Positions 11,346-23,530 are shown, counted from the stretch's first letter. The stretch: 64,000 nt of DNA from Vombatus ursinus (GCF_900497805.2 NW_020940358.1:29917665-29981664); one strand, 5' to 3'. Made by a program: numbers and translations. Notes: generated by a model from the letters alone, not told the origin.

Positions 11346-12430
11346 GTTTGGGAGGAAGATTTTATACCAAACAATAGATAGATAAGAACTCCAAAGGAAA
11401 ACAGATAATTTCAATTACTGAAATTCAAAAACTTTTGTAGGAACAAAATTGCAGTTGGTTTGGAAAAAAATATTTGCATCAAATATTTCTGAAAAGGGTA
11501 TGATATATAAAATGTATAATTAACACAAATGTATAAGACAAGAAGCATTCTTCCATGGATGTATGGTCAAAGAACATAAACAAACAGTTCTCAAAAGAAT
11601 TGAAAACTAATAACAACTATATGAAAATGTGCTCCAAATCACCGATAGTAAGAGAAATACAAATCAAAACAACTCTGAGGTTTTACCTCACACCTGTCAA
11701 GCTGATAAAGATGACAAAAGAAATAGTCAGTGATAGAAGGGATATGGAAAGATGGGTACAGGATACATTGTTGACGGGGTTGTGAATTGGTCCAGCCATT
11801 CTGGAAAGCAATTTCAAATTATGTGAAGAAAATGACTAAATGCCATCTGGGTCAAATGACCCAGAGATTTACCTGCTAGGTATATACCCCAGGGAGATTA
11901 ATAACAAAAGATTCCATATGTAAAAAAATATTTAGTGTAGAACTTTTTGCAGTAGCAAAGAACTGAAAACAGAAGAGATGCCCATTGATTGGAGAATGGT
12001 TTAAGAAATGTTGGTTGGTATATGAATGTAATGGAATATTATTGCTTCATAAGAAATGATGACTATAGTGAATACAGAGAAGCATGAGAAGACCTTACAT
12101 CAACTGATTCGAAGTAAAGTGCCTGGCCAATAGTAAGTAACTAATAAATGCTTGTTAATTTAAATATGGAAAGTAAGAACAAGTAGAAAACAATACACAT
12201 AAAAACAGCAATGTAAATAGAAACAACAAGAACAAGAAAATGATTGAAACAATGCTGTGAAATGAAGATGGCTAGACTTGGCCCCAAAGAATAGATTTAA
12301 AAATTCACATTTCTTCCTTCTTTGCAGAAGTCGGGATACTATGGCTGGTTAATATTGCATATAATGCCAGGCTTGATTGATATATTGGTTTGGCCGAACT
12401 GATTTTTTTTCTTTTTTTATTCTTGGCAAG
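11346..12430 (+). mobile_element. L1 LINE, ORF2 end and 3' UTR, sense (right half of the interrupted copy)
   Basis: Continues the 10.17 kb copy. It has 'aaagaacataaacaaacagt', 'gagaaatacaaatcaaaaca', 'ctggaaagcaatttcaaatt', 'gatgcccattgattggagaa' and the L1 3' UTR. A small L2-like tail ('cctggccaatagtaagtaac') sits near 12122-12155. Confidence 0.8.
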
Positions 12431-12599
12431 TATGGCAAGTATCTCTCTGTTTTAGGCTTATTTTCCCAGGGTGAGCTAGATCTCTCCCTCAGGATTCCAG
12501 GCATACCCTATGTGGGTGGGGTGTCTTTCTTTACTGTCTTCACTTCAAGGCCACACCCTTCATATTTTCCCTACTTTAGCTACCAGTAAGTAGCACCCT

Positions 12600-12791
12600 A
12601 GTTCTGTTTAATCATTTTACATCTGTAGAAAGTGTCCTTCTGGCTCACTATCACAGAACCAGGCTGCTTCTAACTTCCCTTCCAGGTCCTAGGAGTCCTT
12701 GAGAGGCGGAAGGTGCCTCTTCTCCATGCTATTGGCCCAAGCCCCAACCAGCTGGCACCCACCGTTAGGTGCCAGGAATTAGAGTCCCAGT
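12600..12791. other. Unclassified sequence left of a MAR1 insertion
   Basis: No gene. Together with 13057-13560 it forms one block split by the SINE. A motif of the block recurs at 45.3 kb and may be an old LTR-like or other interspersed element. Confidence 0.3.
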
Positions 12792-12803
12792 TCTATTTAA
12801 CCA

Positions 12804-13044
12804 GCTTTCGTTCAGTCATTTCTCAGCTCTGTCTGACTCTTTGTGACCCCACTTTGGGTTTTCTTTGGCAGTGGTTTGCCATTGTCTTCTCCAGCTCATT
12901 TTACAGATGAGGAAACTGAGGCAAACAGGGTGAAGTGACTTGTCCATGGTCATACAGTTGATAAGTGTCTGAGATTGGATTTGAACTCAGGTCCTCCTGA
13001 TCCCAGTCCCAGCACTCTATCCACTTCACCACCTAGCTGTCCCA
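12804..13044 (-). repeat. MAR1-type SINE, antisense, with 12-bp target duplication
   Basis: Flanked by TCTATTTAACCA at about 12792-12803 and again at 13045-13056. It contains the full reverse-complemented MAR1 order: 'tttgtgaccccactttggg', 'gtggtttgccattgtcttct', 'gaggaaactgaggcaaacag' and the head 'ccacctagctgtccca'. Confidence 0.9.
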
Positions 13045-13056
13045 TCTATTTAACCA

Positions 13057-14248
13057 CTTCATATCAATTATCTTTCACAAAAGAATATTTGAATTGAAGA
13101 TACAGCAACAAGAAAAGTACCAAAATTTATCCCAATACCTACCACCTTGGTCTCTGCAGAGAGTAATCCCAGACTCAGCACAGTTCGTAACTTTGGTTAC
13201 CAAGTTCAGGCCCAGATGTGCCATGCTGCTGGATGAGCTCCGCTGCTTCTGAACTGGACCCCAAAAGTCACCCCTGAAGGTCATTCCTTTCTCTTTGGAG
13301 CATCAGTGCTGGGCTGGCTACAAAACCCTGGGCCTCAGAAACTCCTGGACTCCTGGAAGCTGAATTTCCTGAACTTCGGAAACTGACAAGTTCAGGGCCT
13401 CTCCATTTATTTCCTTCACTGAAAAGTGAAATAAAATAAAATGATGAGGTAAAGGACAGAGGCCTGTTTTCACAGGGCCACTTGTCAGCCTTGGAACCAC
13501 AGCAATTGGGAACGTAAGGAGGGAAACAGCAATGCTCACATCTGTCAGACACCCATCAGATCAAGGTAGTTCACAGTTTCAACATTAGGCGGCGCTACAT
13601 TCCTTTCATTCATGTTGTCAAATGCTTGAGATCTTTTTGTTTACTTGTTCCTTCAGCCATGCCAGTAACTTCTCTCACTTACAATGTCTTATCTTTGAGA
13701 AACTGGATTTTTTGCTGTTGCTATGATTGAAAAACAAGCACTGTGGGGAAATCATTGAAGAAAAAGAAATGAGGGTGACTATCTAATTTGATTCCAAAGT
13801 TTGAGATGTTGTACAGTGCCCATTAGACACATACATCCCGTTAACTAATTAATTAGTTGTGGTGATGTAGGAATACATAATAAATAATATTACATAAATA
13901 TGTAATAAATACATAAATACATAATAAAAATAAAAATGTTTTTCTTTCAGTTTATGTTTTTCTTCAAACTGCTACTAAGTTGTTAGAACATAAATAATAA
14001 GTATTAAACAGAACGATGAGGTATTTCTTATGTTCTGGAGGTACCAGGAACAAAATTTCTGAAACATTAAGGGTGACATGAACTGAAAAAGTCTGGGAAC
14101 CTCTGCCTTACAACCTTGTCTTTCACTGGACACCACAAGCAAAGGAGTCAAACTAAGATCAGAGATCCAAGAAGGAACAGTTGAAGAGAAGATAGCAGCT
14201 CTGTCTGACTAATGTTTTTGGTTTTGGGGGGTCTTTTTATTTTTAATT
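13057..14248. other. No gene seen; AT-rich part with short tandem (ATAAATAC) units
   Basis: 13057-13560 is unclassified. About 13835-13960 is an AT-rich stretch with repeated 'aataaatacataaatacata' units. Minus-strand frames at 13268-13552 are GC-balanced but not recognised. Confidence 0.4.
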
Positions 14249-14249
14249 T

Positions 14250-15235
14250 TTACTATTTTTAACTTATGGAATAAAACAAATATTTCCATAACATAGTATA
14301 ATAAGAAAAAGATTACATATGAAACTGCAAATCTATTATGTACAACTTTCTATTCCTTTAAAATATATAATAAAGTTATCATATAAATTTTTTTTTTTTT
14401 AGGCAATTGGGGTTAAGTGACTTGCCCAGGATCACACAGCTAGTAAGAATCGAGTGTTTGGTCTGAGGCTGGATTTGAATTCAGGTCCTCCTGACTTCAA
14501 GGTCAATGCTCTATCCGCTGCACCACCTAGCTGCCCCTATCATATAAATTTTTTTCCCTTTCCCTATATATGTGTGTGTGTATATGTGTGTGTATACACA
14601 TATGTAAAATCATTCTATACTTACATCTATTTATCAGTTCTTTCTTTGGATATAGATAGCATCTTTCTTCATGTGTCCTTTGTAGTTAATTGGGTATTTA
14701 TAATAGTTATTCGCTCAAAGTTGTTCTTAAAACATTATCGTTGTTACTGTATACAGCAACATTCTCTTGGTTCTACTCATTTTGCTCTTCATTATTTCGT
14801 GCAAGTCTATCCATGTTTTTCTAAGATCATTGAGCTCATCATTTCTTAAAGCACAGTAGTATTCTATCACAAACATATACCACAACTTGTTCAGTCATTC
14901 CCCAATTGATGGGCATCCTTGAAATTTCAAGTTCTTTGCCACCACAAAGAGAGCTGCTATAAATATTTTAGAACATAGAAGTTCTTTTCCTTTTTCCCTA
15001 ATCATTTCTGGAAATAGATCTAGTAGTGGTATTGGTGGGTCAAAAGGTATAGGCAGTTTAATAATTCTTTGGGTATAATTCCAGATCGCTTTCCAAAATG
15101 GTTGGATCAGTTCACAATTCCACCAACAATGAATCAGTGTCCCAATTTTTCCACATCCCCTCCAACATTTGTCACTTTCCCCTTTAATCATTTTAGCCAA
15201 TTTGAGAGGTATAAAATGGTATTTCAAGATTTTTT
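14250..15235 (-). mobile_element. L1 LINE 3' end, antisense, split by a WSINE1
   Basis: Reverse complement of L1 ORF2 C-terminus and 3' UTR. On the - strand, 14895-15227 still reads an L1-like C-terminal frame (WRGCGKIGTLIHCWWNCELI, IQPFWKAIWNY, then a hydrophobic 'IPLLDLFPE' block). The interruption at 14392-14537 is the SINE below. Confidence 0.88.
14392..14537 (-). repeat. WSINE1-type SINE, antisense, inserted in L1
   Basis: Poly-T, then 'aggcaattggggttaagtga', 'cacacagctagtaagaat', 'caggtcctcctgacttcaag' and 'ccacctagctgcccc'. The duplicated target TATCATATAAATTTT is at about 14377-14391 and 14538-14552. It has no RTE-like tail, hence L1-mobilised. Confidence 0.9.
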
Positions 15236-15558
15236 AATCTGCATTTAATTTGACTAATGCTTTTGGAAGGTACCCTCTATTCTAGCTCTGCAGTTGGTTG
15301 AAAAGACTTTTTCTCACCACATAATTAGCAGAATGGAATTAGTTACAGAAGGTCTACTCATGCTCCAAAGTGTCTTCACAGCACTTCCATTACCCGTCAT
15401 CACAACTCTCCAGGAAGCAGGCTCCCCAGCCTCTTCCACATGGAGAACTGTGTGAACATACCCCAGGCATGCATCAGTCAATCCCTGTTCAAGTTATGAG
15501 GGCTGGCTTTTTTGGGAGGGAGAGTAAAGAGGCTTATATTGTAGGTGATGTAAAAAAA

Positions 15559-15580
15559 AAATATATATATATATATATAA
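15559..15580. repeat. (AT)n microsatellite
   Basis: A run of alternating A and T after an A-stretch. Confidence 0.9.
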
Positions 15581-15671
15581 GTAAAAAGTAAAATAGACAA
15601 TGCCTGTGCACCCAACTTAACTGGCTGGCTATCTTGGGTTCCAAAAGACCTTGCCCATGAAGACTATCCCT

Positions 15672-15895
15672 TTTTTTTTTTTTACATTCCTATTAAACAT
15701 ATTTTCACATTAGTGATATTGTAAAGAAGAATTAGAACCAATAGGAGGAACCACCAGAAAGAGGAAATAAAACACAACAGAAGAAAAAAAATAGCAAACA
15801 GTATGCTTTGATCTGCATTCAAACTCCATAGCTCTTTCTTTGGATGTGGATAGCACTTTCCATCACGAGGCCTTTGGAGATGGAAGACTGTCCTT
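15672..15895 (-). mobile_element. L1 LINE 3' UTR fragment, antisense
   Basis: Poly-T start, then 'tacattcctattaaacatat', 'attagaaccaataggaggaa' and 'gatgtggatagcactttcca', shared with the copies at 32.26 and 56.95 kb. Confidence 0.85.
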
Positions 15896-17576
15896 TTGAA
15901 GAAGAAAAGCTTATCACAGCCTATTACTCTGAGACTCTCCTATGGGGAGGAAAATAGCTGTTTTTTTTTTCTTCTTCTGTTCTTTTACTGGTGTGAAGGT
16001 CTAGCTTCACTTAAAAGAACTAAACTTAAAGTAGGCTCTAAACTAAAAGGAAGATAACAGGGCCTCTTCTCCACTAACGGGAAAGAAATAGCACCTCTGG
16101 TGAAGGCTCCAGCTGAAATCAAAAGCAGAGAAGCTCCATGATATGCTATCTTGCTTCCTGGAGTCATGCCCAGCAGCTACCACTGAAAGAATGGAGTGTG
16201 TATATGGGACGAACAGGGACCCAGGCCCAACTACATGCTACCCCCTAAATGCCCAGCAGGGACTACCCTGTCCTTGAGACCAAAAGAGAGCAGGCCCAGT
16301 GGGAAAAGCACAACTATATCACCAGAAGAAGATGAATAGTCCTGTTTTGTCAAAATCATGAGTTTCCCCTCCACATACACAGCCCCAGCCATGTGTAAAG
16401 TTTCTGCCTCTCTCCATACATTCCTTAGGTGAGTCCACTATTCCACTGCATTTGTGAAAAAGTATACCCCAGTTTTGGGGGGAAATGTCCTACTGTCCTG
16501 CTGCTTTTCTTACTTTACTTTTTTCTTCTAATTAATTGTATCCTTTGGCTGACAAACAAAAGTAAATATATTCCTTATAAGCTAAGGTTTTCTATTAGAA
16601 CTTGCAAACCCAAACAATACCTTGAATTTGGGTAGCTTTCTATGGGCCTCATACACAAGACTGGGGGTGCCCTGGGTACTACAAAAAAACACCGACATGA
16701 TGTACAAATGCAACGTGACTTATTCAATGTCCATGTCCCTGAAAAGTTGATTAGATTTTTGTATATCAAATAATGTTTTGAGTGACTGTATGTATGGAAT
16801 TTGCTAGGGGACTTTGGTACTTCAATTTTTTTCATTCTTTTGTAAAGTAAACAAACATCCCCAATGTATCTGTTTTGCAATTTTGGATTTTCATATATGG
16901 CATTCTCTTGGATCTAGTTTTGTAACTCCTGCTGAGGCAGCTTTCTGCTTCAGAACCTGTAAGGTTAGAAACATGGAGAGATTCTCCCTGAATTTTTTGG
17001 ATCTTTAGAACCAATCTCGGTGTTAACAAAATGATAACTACTGCAATGCATACAACATTGTCTGGTTTGTAATTCCCCTTTATATAATATATATAAGGAT
17101 ATTTGGAATTTTCATAACTGCAAGTGCTATCCTGCTTCTGTAAAGAGAAACTGCTAAATTGAGGACTTTTCTCCATAACTTTTTAAGGTCTTGAAGTTCT
17201 CCCCCAACACAAGCAGCATTTATATGTTGTAAACTCTCTAGGAAAGGCTCTATTGTTCTTTCTATAAGAGAGCTCAAGGCCGTTAACCTTGGCAATGGAA
17301 AAAGCTATTTAGATTAAAACAAAAATAAAGCAAAAAAACCCTCCCAAGGATACTCCTACTTATCTTTGAAATTTATTGCAATTTCATTATTTTGCCCACA
17401 TATCTCTAAACTGCCGGGAAAATCTCTCCATGTTGCTAAAATTGTGATAATGCTCATCTAAGCCCAAATGAAATAGTTTTTTGTAGCAAAGAAATTCCAG
17501 GGACTAGAGATTAACAGATTCTTGAATCCCCAGGGCAGATAAAAGTTAGATTCCAAGCTCACCCAGACTATCTAAA
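15896..17576. other. No gene seen
   Basis: AT-rich, unclassified sequence. Overlapping frames on both strands (16575-17295) have no recognisable domain and no splice framework. Confidence 0.4.
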
Positions 17577-17577
17577 C

Positions 17578-18215
17578 CAGAGGTTCCCAAACTTATTTGG
17601 CCTACCACCCCCTTTAAAAACAAAAACAAAAACAAAAACTACTCAACGCCCCCCTGGAAATCTACTTTCTTTAACCCTTTAACAGTTTTTTTTTTTTAAT
17701 TTGTGTCATTTCAAAAATTATGAAATATTTTTTAAATGATGCATCTTAAATTTAATAATTTATTGTAAATGTGTGGGTTTTTTCCTGCATTGAAATTTTA
17801 ACAATGCAATATTGCATCATGTAACCAAAAAGTATTGTATCATAAACAAGTTATAAACACACACCTATTCCTGCCAATGCATGTTGGTCTTCCCAACAAT
17901 GTGCAACAAGCTCACCTACCAACACTTGCTTGTTAAGACCTGTCAGTGGACTTGACCACTGATTGATTATAACTTGCATTTTGTGTGTTTATTTGGAAAA
18001 CAGTGTAATCACTATGACTTTAACTCATACAACAGATGAAATATGTACAGTTTTTCAAAATTTTCTTATCTTTCCTTCTTTCCTTATGCTTCCACTGCTG
18101 CCTTATTTTTATTCAATACCCCCTAGGCTACTAGCAACCCCCTGAATCAATCCAGAGCCTCCCAAGGGGCAGTATCACCCAATTTGGAAACCTCAACAAT
18201 CACTGCCCTAGAATT
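17578..18215. mobile_element. Candidate hAT-like DNA element
   Basis: Left end CAGAGGTTCCCAAACTTATT and right part near 18180-18200, 'cccaatttggaaacctc', are rough inverted complements. The left end resembles Charlie-family termini. A clean 8-bp target duplication was not found and the right boundary is uncertain. Confidence 0.5.
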
Positions 18216-18647
18216 CCTAAGAATTAGGATATTCAAACATTACTAAGGAGGTCAGATATGGCACCTTTTCTGTATGTAACAGTGGTGATGGTATGAGACA
18301 CACTTTCCCAGCTCCTTCCTTCTGGGGTCCAGTGTATATGACTTTTCTTTAGTCAATTCTCTATCCTGTCTCCCCCCTCCCCAAACACATCCAAGGGAAC
18401 TTTCTGTAATAGGACGATTGTGGGAGGCTCCTGCCATAGAGAAGGGACTCCAGCTCTCTACTTACCAGACCTCTCACCAGAATATTGCTGGATCAGGTTG
18501 GATCTAAGTTTCTTTTTGGTCTAGATGGATGTGATCTTTCCCCTGATTTGGGGAAGTTATACTGATTTGTATCAATAAAAATCCATTTGGTTTGTCTCGA
18601 ACTCCCAGCTGATGAAAAATCCTAGCAATTAGAAAGGGAATTTTCTA

Positions 18648-18880
18648 GGGGGCTAGCTGAAACAGTGGTTAGATTGCTGGGTCTTGAGTCAGGAAGACCT
18701 GAGTTCAAATCTAGCCTCAAGCATTTATTATCTGGATGACCCTGGGGCAAGTCATTTAACCTCTATCTACCTCCTTTTCCTTGTTTTGTTGTGAGGATCA
18801 AATGAGATAATATTTATAAAGTGCTTAGCATAATACCTGGCACACAGTAGGTGTTTAATAAATGCTTATTCCCTTCCCTC
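18648..18880 (+). repeat. MIR-type SINE, full length, sense
   Basis: 'ggggctagctgaaacagtgg', 'gagtcaggaagacctgagtt', 'caagtcatttaacctctatc', 'ttgttgtgaggatcaaatga' and the tail 'cacacagtaggtgtttaata'. Confidence 0.85.
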
Positions 18881-19934
18881 TCTGTGTCCTATGATGACTA
18901 TAGCCTCCTGTTCTGCTACTTCTTTTGATTCTTCCCAATGATACACACCCTGAATGATACCTTAGAAATACTGATTTTTTTTTGAGAATACCCAGCCAAA
19001 ACAGAAAGTAAACAGACTTCAAAAAATTTTTTTAAATGAAATAGGGAATCAGACACACGCTAAGTGAGAGAGCCCGAAAGATGTAAGACATGAAGGAGGT
19101 TCACTGTTGTCCATTCTTGGCAAAATAGGATCAGCTATCGTCTGTTCTCTTTTCATTTCAGACATCCTCTTTCTAAAACTTTTAGGTCAGGGCAGTGATC
19201 ACAAGAAGCAGAGGTACTGGCCAGTGGAGTAGCTGAGAAGTGACTGATCCCCAATCCTTTTGTCCCCCTCTCTGAAGTCCCTCAGAGGGCCTTCTGTCCT
19301 CCCACATCACATTGCTCACCTTTCATTGCCCTCCTTAAGGAGGAAAGGAGAAGACTATTCTAGTGGCTTTCACAGCCCCCAATGATCCTTGAATCAGAAT
19401 ACACTCATTATTTCTATGCTCTCCTGCAGCCACCCATTTCAGCTATACTCTAGCTCCCTGGGAAAAGGAGGCTGCATGGATGAAAAAGTAAAATCTAGCT
19501 AGTCTAGTCTGGTGATGGCACTGTAGCCCAAGTTCTGGCACTATCTTTGGAGTTGCAAACCTCCCTTTACCCATCTGGGGAACTGCTACCTCCTTACAAG
19601 CTGATCTGAGACCACTGGCCTCTACACCATACAGATAGACTAGTTGAGCCCCTCCCAGAGAAACCACATTGCTCCGGGTCATGTCTCCAGCCCTCCCAGT
19701 CATTTGTGGGCCACAAAGACCATCCTTCAGTAATTTCTTTCCTCCCAGGGTGTGGTGGTCCTTTAATTTATAACAAATCTCACATTTTGAGGACAATTGC
19801 AGCCAAGTATAGGGAGCAATATGGATTGGAGAATATCATAAATTTCTGTTTTCAATTATTTTCTACTGACCTCTCAAAATAATCCTAACTTACTTGATTG
19901 AAGGAATGGCTCAGTAAATCAGGTGCCAAAGCTG
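18881..19934. other. No gene seen
   Basis: The 117-codon minus-strand frame at 19443-19796 is the longest. It has several Cys but no motif that I recognise. It could be a piece of an old element or chance. Confidence 0.4.
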
Positions 19935-19957
19935 GGGGGGGGGGGGGGGGGGGGGGG
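19935..19957. repeat. Poly-G tract
   Basis: About 22 consecutive G. Such tracts are error-prone in sequencing and can fold as a G-quadruplex. Confidence 0.9.
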
Positions 19958-20212
19958 AGGAAGGAAGTATGGAGGTGAACAGCCTTGGGGCTCTAGTCAT
20001 GAAATGCAGCTGCAGTCAAGTCCCCTGCTCTGCTCCGACTTTTAAAAAGAGATACACAATCGTTTGAGTGGATACGGTATCTGTCTTCCAGCTGCATCTG
20101 CTTCCCATCCAGAAAAGACCTTGAGAATGAGATTGTACTATGCCAGAGCCTTAGGGTTTGCCTCATAGGGCCAACCTGCAGAGATGCCAAACCTAGTTAA
20201 GTCTCTAGAACA

Positions 20213-20680
20213 GGGGTTCCAGTGCTTAGCATGGTACCTAGCACACAGTAGGTGCTTAATGAATGCTTCTGGTTGTTGTTGTTGTTTTTAAACTTCTCTG
20301 TGTCACGAACCCTTTTGGCAGTCTGGTAAATCCTATGGACCCCTTCTCCAAATAGTCAGTTAATAAACATTAGTTAAGTTCTTACTATGTGCCAGGCACT
20401 GTGTTAAGTGCTAGGGATACAAAAAAAAGGCAAAAGATAGTCCCTGCTTTCAAGTATCTCACAGTCCATAATGCATAAAATAAAATACACAGGATTACAA
20501 AGGAAACCAGTTATGTTGAAATAGTTACATGTATACGTGTATGTATATATAGATAGAAAGATTTACACCTGTGTGTATATACATATATGTGTCTATACAT
20601 GTGTGTGTATATACATATCCACATACAGTTATTTATATATTTTTAAAGTCACAAGCCCCAGGTTAACACCTCCTGCCTAG
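20213..20680. mobile_element. hAT MITE broken by L2/MIR tail pieces and a TA-rich microsatellite
   Basis: Starts CAGGGGTTCC and ends 'ccaggttaacacctcctg'. Between them lies the same internal sequence as the 41.5 and 57.8 kb copies ('cccttttggcagtctggtaa', 'gcataaaataaaatacacag', 'ggaaaccagttatgttgaaa'). Insertions are an L2/MIR tail near 20222-20265, an L2 antisense tail at 20355-20475, and a (TATACA)-like stretch at 20525-20635. Confidence 0.7.
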
Positions 20681-20849
20681 AGACTCACCTAGGCAGTGGC
20701 AGATTGCCACTGACAACAGATGGAGACACTGTGGGCTAAAGTCTGGTGAACAGTTTTTCCTCTCTGAGGACCCAACCTGCAAACTCCTGAGTGTAATTGC
20801 CAAGTTGGGGAGGTGTTTCCAGAAGGGGTGGTAAAAGAGTAGAGCAGAA

Positions 20850-21880
20850 AAGGAAAGATCATAAAGATTAAGCTAAAAATGAATAAGCCAAAGACAAATT
20901 AACATTTTAAATAATAAAATCAAGAGCTATTTTTTTAAAGACTAAAATGGACAAACAATGGGCAAATGTAATTTTCAAAAATAAAGAGAAGAAAAAAAAA
21001 GAGAGGAAAAAGTCTAGTCATCAAAATCACAAATGAGAAAAGGGGAGATTACAAGAAACATGAAAGAAATTAAGAAAATTGTCAGAGATAATTACACATA
21101 GCTTTATACTAATAGTCTTGAAAACCTAAAAGAAAAGGATGACTATGTACAAAAAAATATCTGTTTCCTGGCAAAACAGGATATAGAGAACAAAAATAGA
21201 CCAATCTCTGAAGGAGAAGACAGACAAGCCATTATTGACCTCCTACATAAAAGGCACTATGGCCACACTGATTTATCAATGAATTCTTCCAAACCTTTAA
21301 AGAACGAGTAATCCCTATATATTTAGATTCTCTTTATAATTATAGAAGACAAAGGCATACTGCTCAATTCTTTCAATGAGCCAACTACAGTTTTGATAAC
21401 CAATTATGGCAGATGAGAATGAAAAAGGAAATTACAACCTACATATGACTATAAATTCAAAATATTTAATTAAATATTAGCAAATGGAACACAGCAATAT
21501 GCAGCAATTTAAGATATCTGCTTTGACCAAGTAGGATTTATGCTTGGAATGCAAGGTTGATTTAATATTTGGAAACTAAGAAGTAAATGCAATAAATCAT
21601 ATCAATGAGGAAAATAATAAAATGAAATTACATAAAATATATAAAATGACCATGGGTTAAAAATATAGGAATAACTTCTGTCAAAAATGTTTAAAAATAG
21701 AGGAAGAGGATCTTGTCTCCATGGGAAAAAAGAGTCTTATAAATCTTGCACTTACAGTATTTGTAATGAAGGAACATTGGAGTCATTCATTAAAAAATAG
21801 ATGTAAAACAGGGTTGGGCAGAGTGACAAGGAATGAAAAAAAATTAGAGGAAAAAGGCATTGGAAAAAAGATGTTTTAAT
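20850..21880 (+). mobile_element. L1 LINE, ORF2 reverse transcriptase region, sense, heavily decayed
   Basis: Sense order of L1 ORF2: 'gacaagccattattgacc', 'tcaatgaattcttccaaacc', 'ccaagtaggatttatgcttg' and 'ggttgatttaatatttggaa', then the downstream 'gtcaaaaatgtttaaaaata' region. No long open frame remains. Confidence 0.8.
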
Positions 21881-21949
21881 TGTGTACTTGCAGAAGTCCT
21901 GATAATGCAGAAAAGCTGAGCAACTGCACAAAAGAACTAATTGAAGGAG

Positions 21950-22095
21950 GTGGAGTGGGCTAGGTTTGGTTTCAAATTCCAGTTCTGTCTGGATGCTTCT
22001 GGGTAGGTCACTTCACCTCTCTCTGCCTAAGTTTCATCATGTAAAAAGAGGGATCGACTAGAGGACCAGCTTTAAAATCCATGATTCTGTCAGGT
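21950..22095 (+). repeat. THER/MIR SINE, sense
   Basis: 'tttcaaattccagttctgtc', 'gtaggtcacttcacctctct' and 'accagctttaaaatccatga', followed by 'ttctgtcagg'. Confidence 0.75.
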
Positions 22096-22099
22096 AACA

Positions 22100-22197
22100 G
22101 CAATGTATTGAGATTTACTTCCGTTCAATGAGCCTTACTAAGCACCTATTACATGGCAGGTCCTATGATAGGCATTAGAGAGAGAGGAAGGAAAGAA

Positions 22198-22291
<94 letters not shown>

Positions 22292-22460
22292 AGGAAAGAA
22301 GGAAAGAAGGTAGGAAGAAAGGAAGGAAAGAAAGAAAGGAAGGAAAAAGCAAAGGATGGAAGGAAGAAAACAATCCCTGACCTCAGGGAACTTCCTTTAC
22401 CTTCTACAGAGATAGAAATCAATACGTACATAGATAGTGGCTGAACAACAACCACAAAGT
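22100..22460 (-). mobile_element. L2 tail fragment, antisense, swollen by a (GAAA)n microsatellite
   Basis: 'aatgagccttactaagcacc' and 'ggcaggtcctatgataggca' lie left, and 'aacaatccctgacctcaggg' lies right, of about 160 bases of GAAA/GGAA units (22184-22345). The tandem tract grew inside the L2 at its purine-rich site. All frames in it are artefacts of the repeat. Confidence 0.8.
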
Positions 22461-22639
22461 ATAAAATAAACCCATTAAATATTTATTTTTCTATGTATGG
22501 CACTTAAGGGAGTTTAAATTAACTCAGAATACAATATCCAAGTGAGTTACCAGGAGACACAGTACTTAAACTATCAACCCAAGCCATTTCAGCCACACTG
22601 GAGCAGGAACATAAGATAGTCATTAAAAAAAAAAAAAAT

Positions 22640-22919
22640 ACTAGGTCTCCCTATCTCATTCAGGCTGGAAGTACCGGGGCTGCTCATCGATGATCCTACC
22701 AGTTAGCACAGACGTTGACCGGCTCCATTTTTCAGATCTGGGCTGATTCACCCCATCCTTAGTCAACCTGGTGTCCCCCCATTCTTACAAGCTAAGCATA
22801 TTAGGGTGGACATAAGATTGATTGGTTTAGCCCACTGCAGACTCAGAACCTCTGGGCATAAGAGATATGCTAGCCTCTTTAGTAGCTGGGATTCCAGGTA
22901 TGAGCCACCATGTCCACCT
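22640..22919 (-). pseudogene. RN7SL (pseudogene): Diverged 7SL (SRP) RNA copy
   Basis: On the - strand this block matches 7SL RNA from end to end in order. Its 5' end is CATGGTGGCTCATACCTG, then AATCCCAGCTACT. The middle has GGGGGGACACCAGGTTGACT and AAGGATGGGGTGAA, and then 'CAGCCCAGATCTGA'. The 3' part has 'GGTAGGATCATCG' and 'TTCCAGCCTGAATGAGATAG'. It is about 280 nt against 299 in human, missing about 15-20 nt before the S-domain core. SRP54-site bases are changed (AGCAGG to AGCCGG, and GGAA tetraloop to TGAA), so it is probably non-functional. The 3' end runs into about 14 T, like a Pol III stop, not a poly-A tail. Confidence 0.85.
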
Positions 22920-23264
22920 GGGCCTATAGCCACTTTTTAAAAAAAGAGTCTTTGGTATCTCCCTCAGACACTTGAAGGAGCTCTACTGAAAACATATGGG
23001 GTTCTCCATTTCTACAAAAGCCATTCTTGGCCTAGTAGGATTTTTTTTTTAACACCTAGCTGTCTGAATTCCAATTAGTCTAGGGATGAATGAGTTGTTG
23101 ATCCAATATTAATATATGAAACCTACTGTCTATAATTGACTTGTAGCCCCCACCTCTTTGGGGTATTTCTTGCTCTCAAATCACTTCCTATAGCACTCAT
23201 AGATTCATTCACTTAATATGTTGTGATTAAGGGTTTTTTCTGTTGCTGTATCTTTTGGAGGGTA
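22920..23264. other. No gene seen
   Basis: Unclassified AT-rich sequence. Confidence 0.4.
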
Positions 23265-23530
23265 GTTTTTAAAATCTTATTTTTATTGAAATCTTTTGTT
23301 TTTATATCATCATCATTTCTGGATATATTCCTCCCTTACCTAGCAAGATATCCCCTGTGATTTTAAAAGAAAAAGAGTAAAAAAGGAGTTCATCAAAACT
23401 AACCAACAATTCAACTGGATCATGCAGTTTTTAGCATCATGAAATTAAATAGAAAAGAAAAATACAAATTCTTTCAATTGTACACCATTTTCTCAGATCT
23501 TTGGTGCTGATGGGAAAACTCTAAGGACAC
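23265..23530 (-). mobile_element. Probable LINE 3' end, antisense, of another subfamily
   Basis: 'tttttattgaaatcttttgt', 'ggatatattcctcccttacc' and 'gttcatcaaaactaaccaac' recall a common marsupial LINE 3' UTR that differs from the other L1 ends in this window. Confidence 0.5.

Noticed and set aside
19443-19796. 117-codon - strand frame with several Cys
   Set aside because: Cysteines do not form a known finger pattern. Kept only as an unexplained frame.
22138-22455. Ser/Phe/Leu and Lys/Glu/Arg-rich frames
   Set aside because: Direct translation of the (GAAA)n tandem repeat on either strand.
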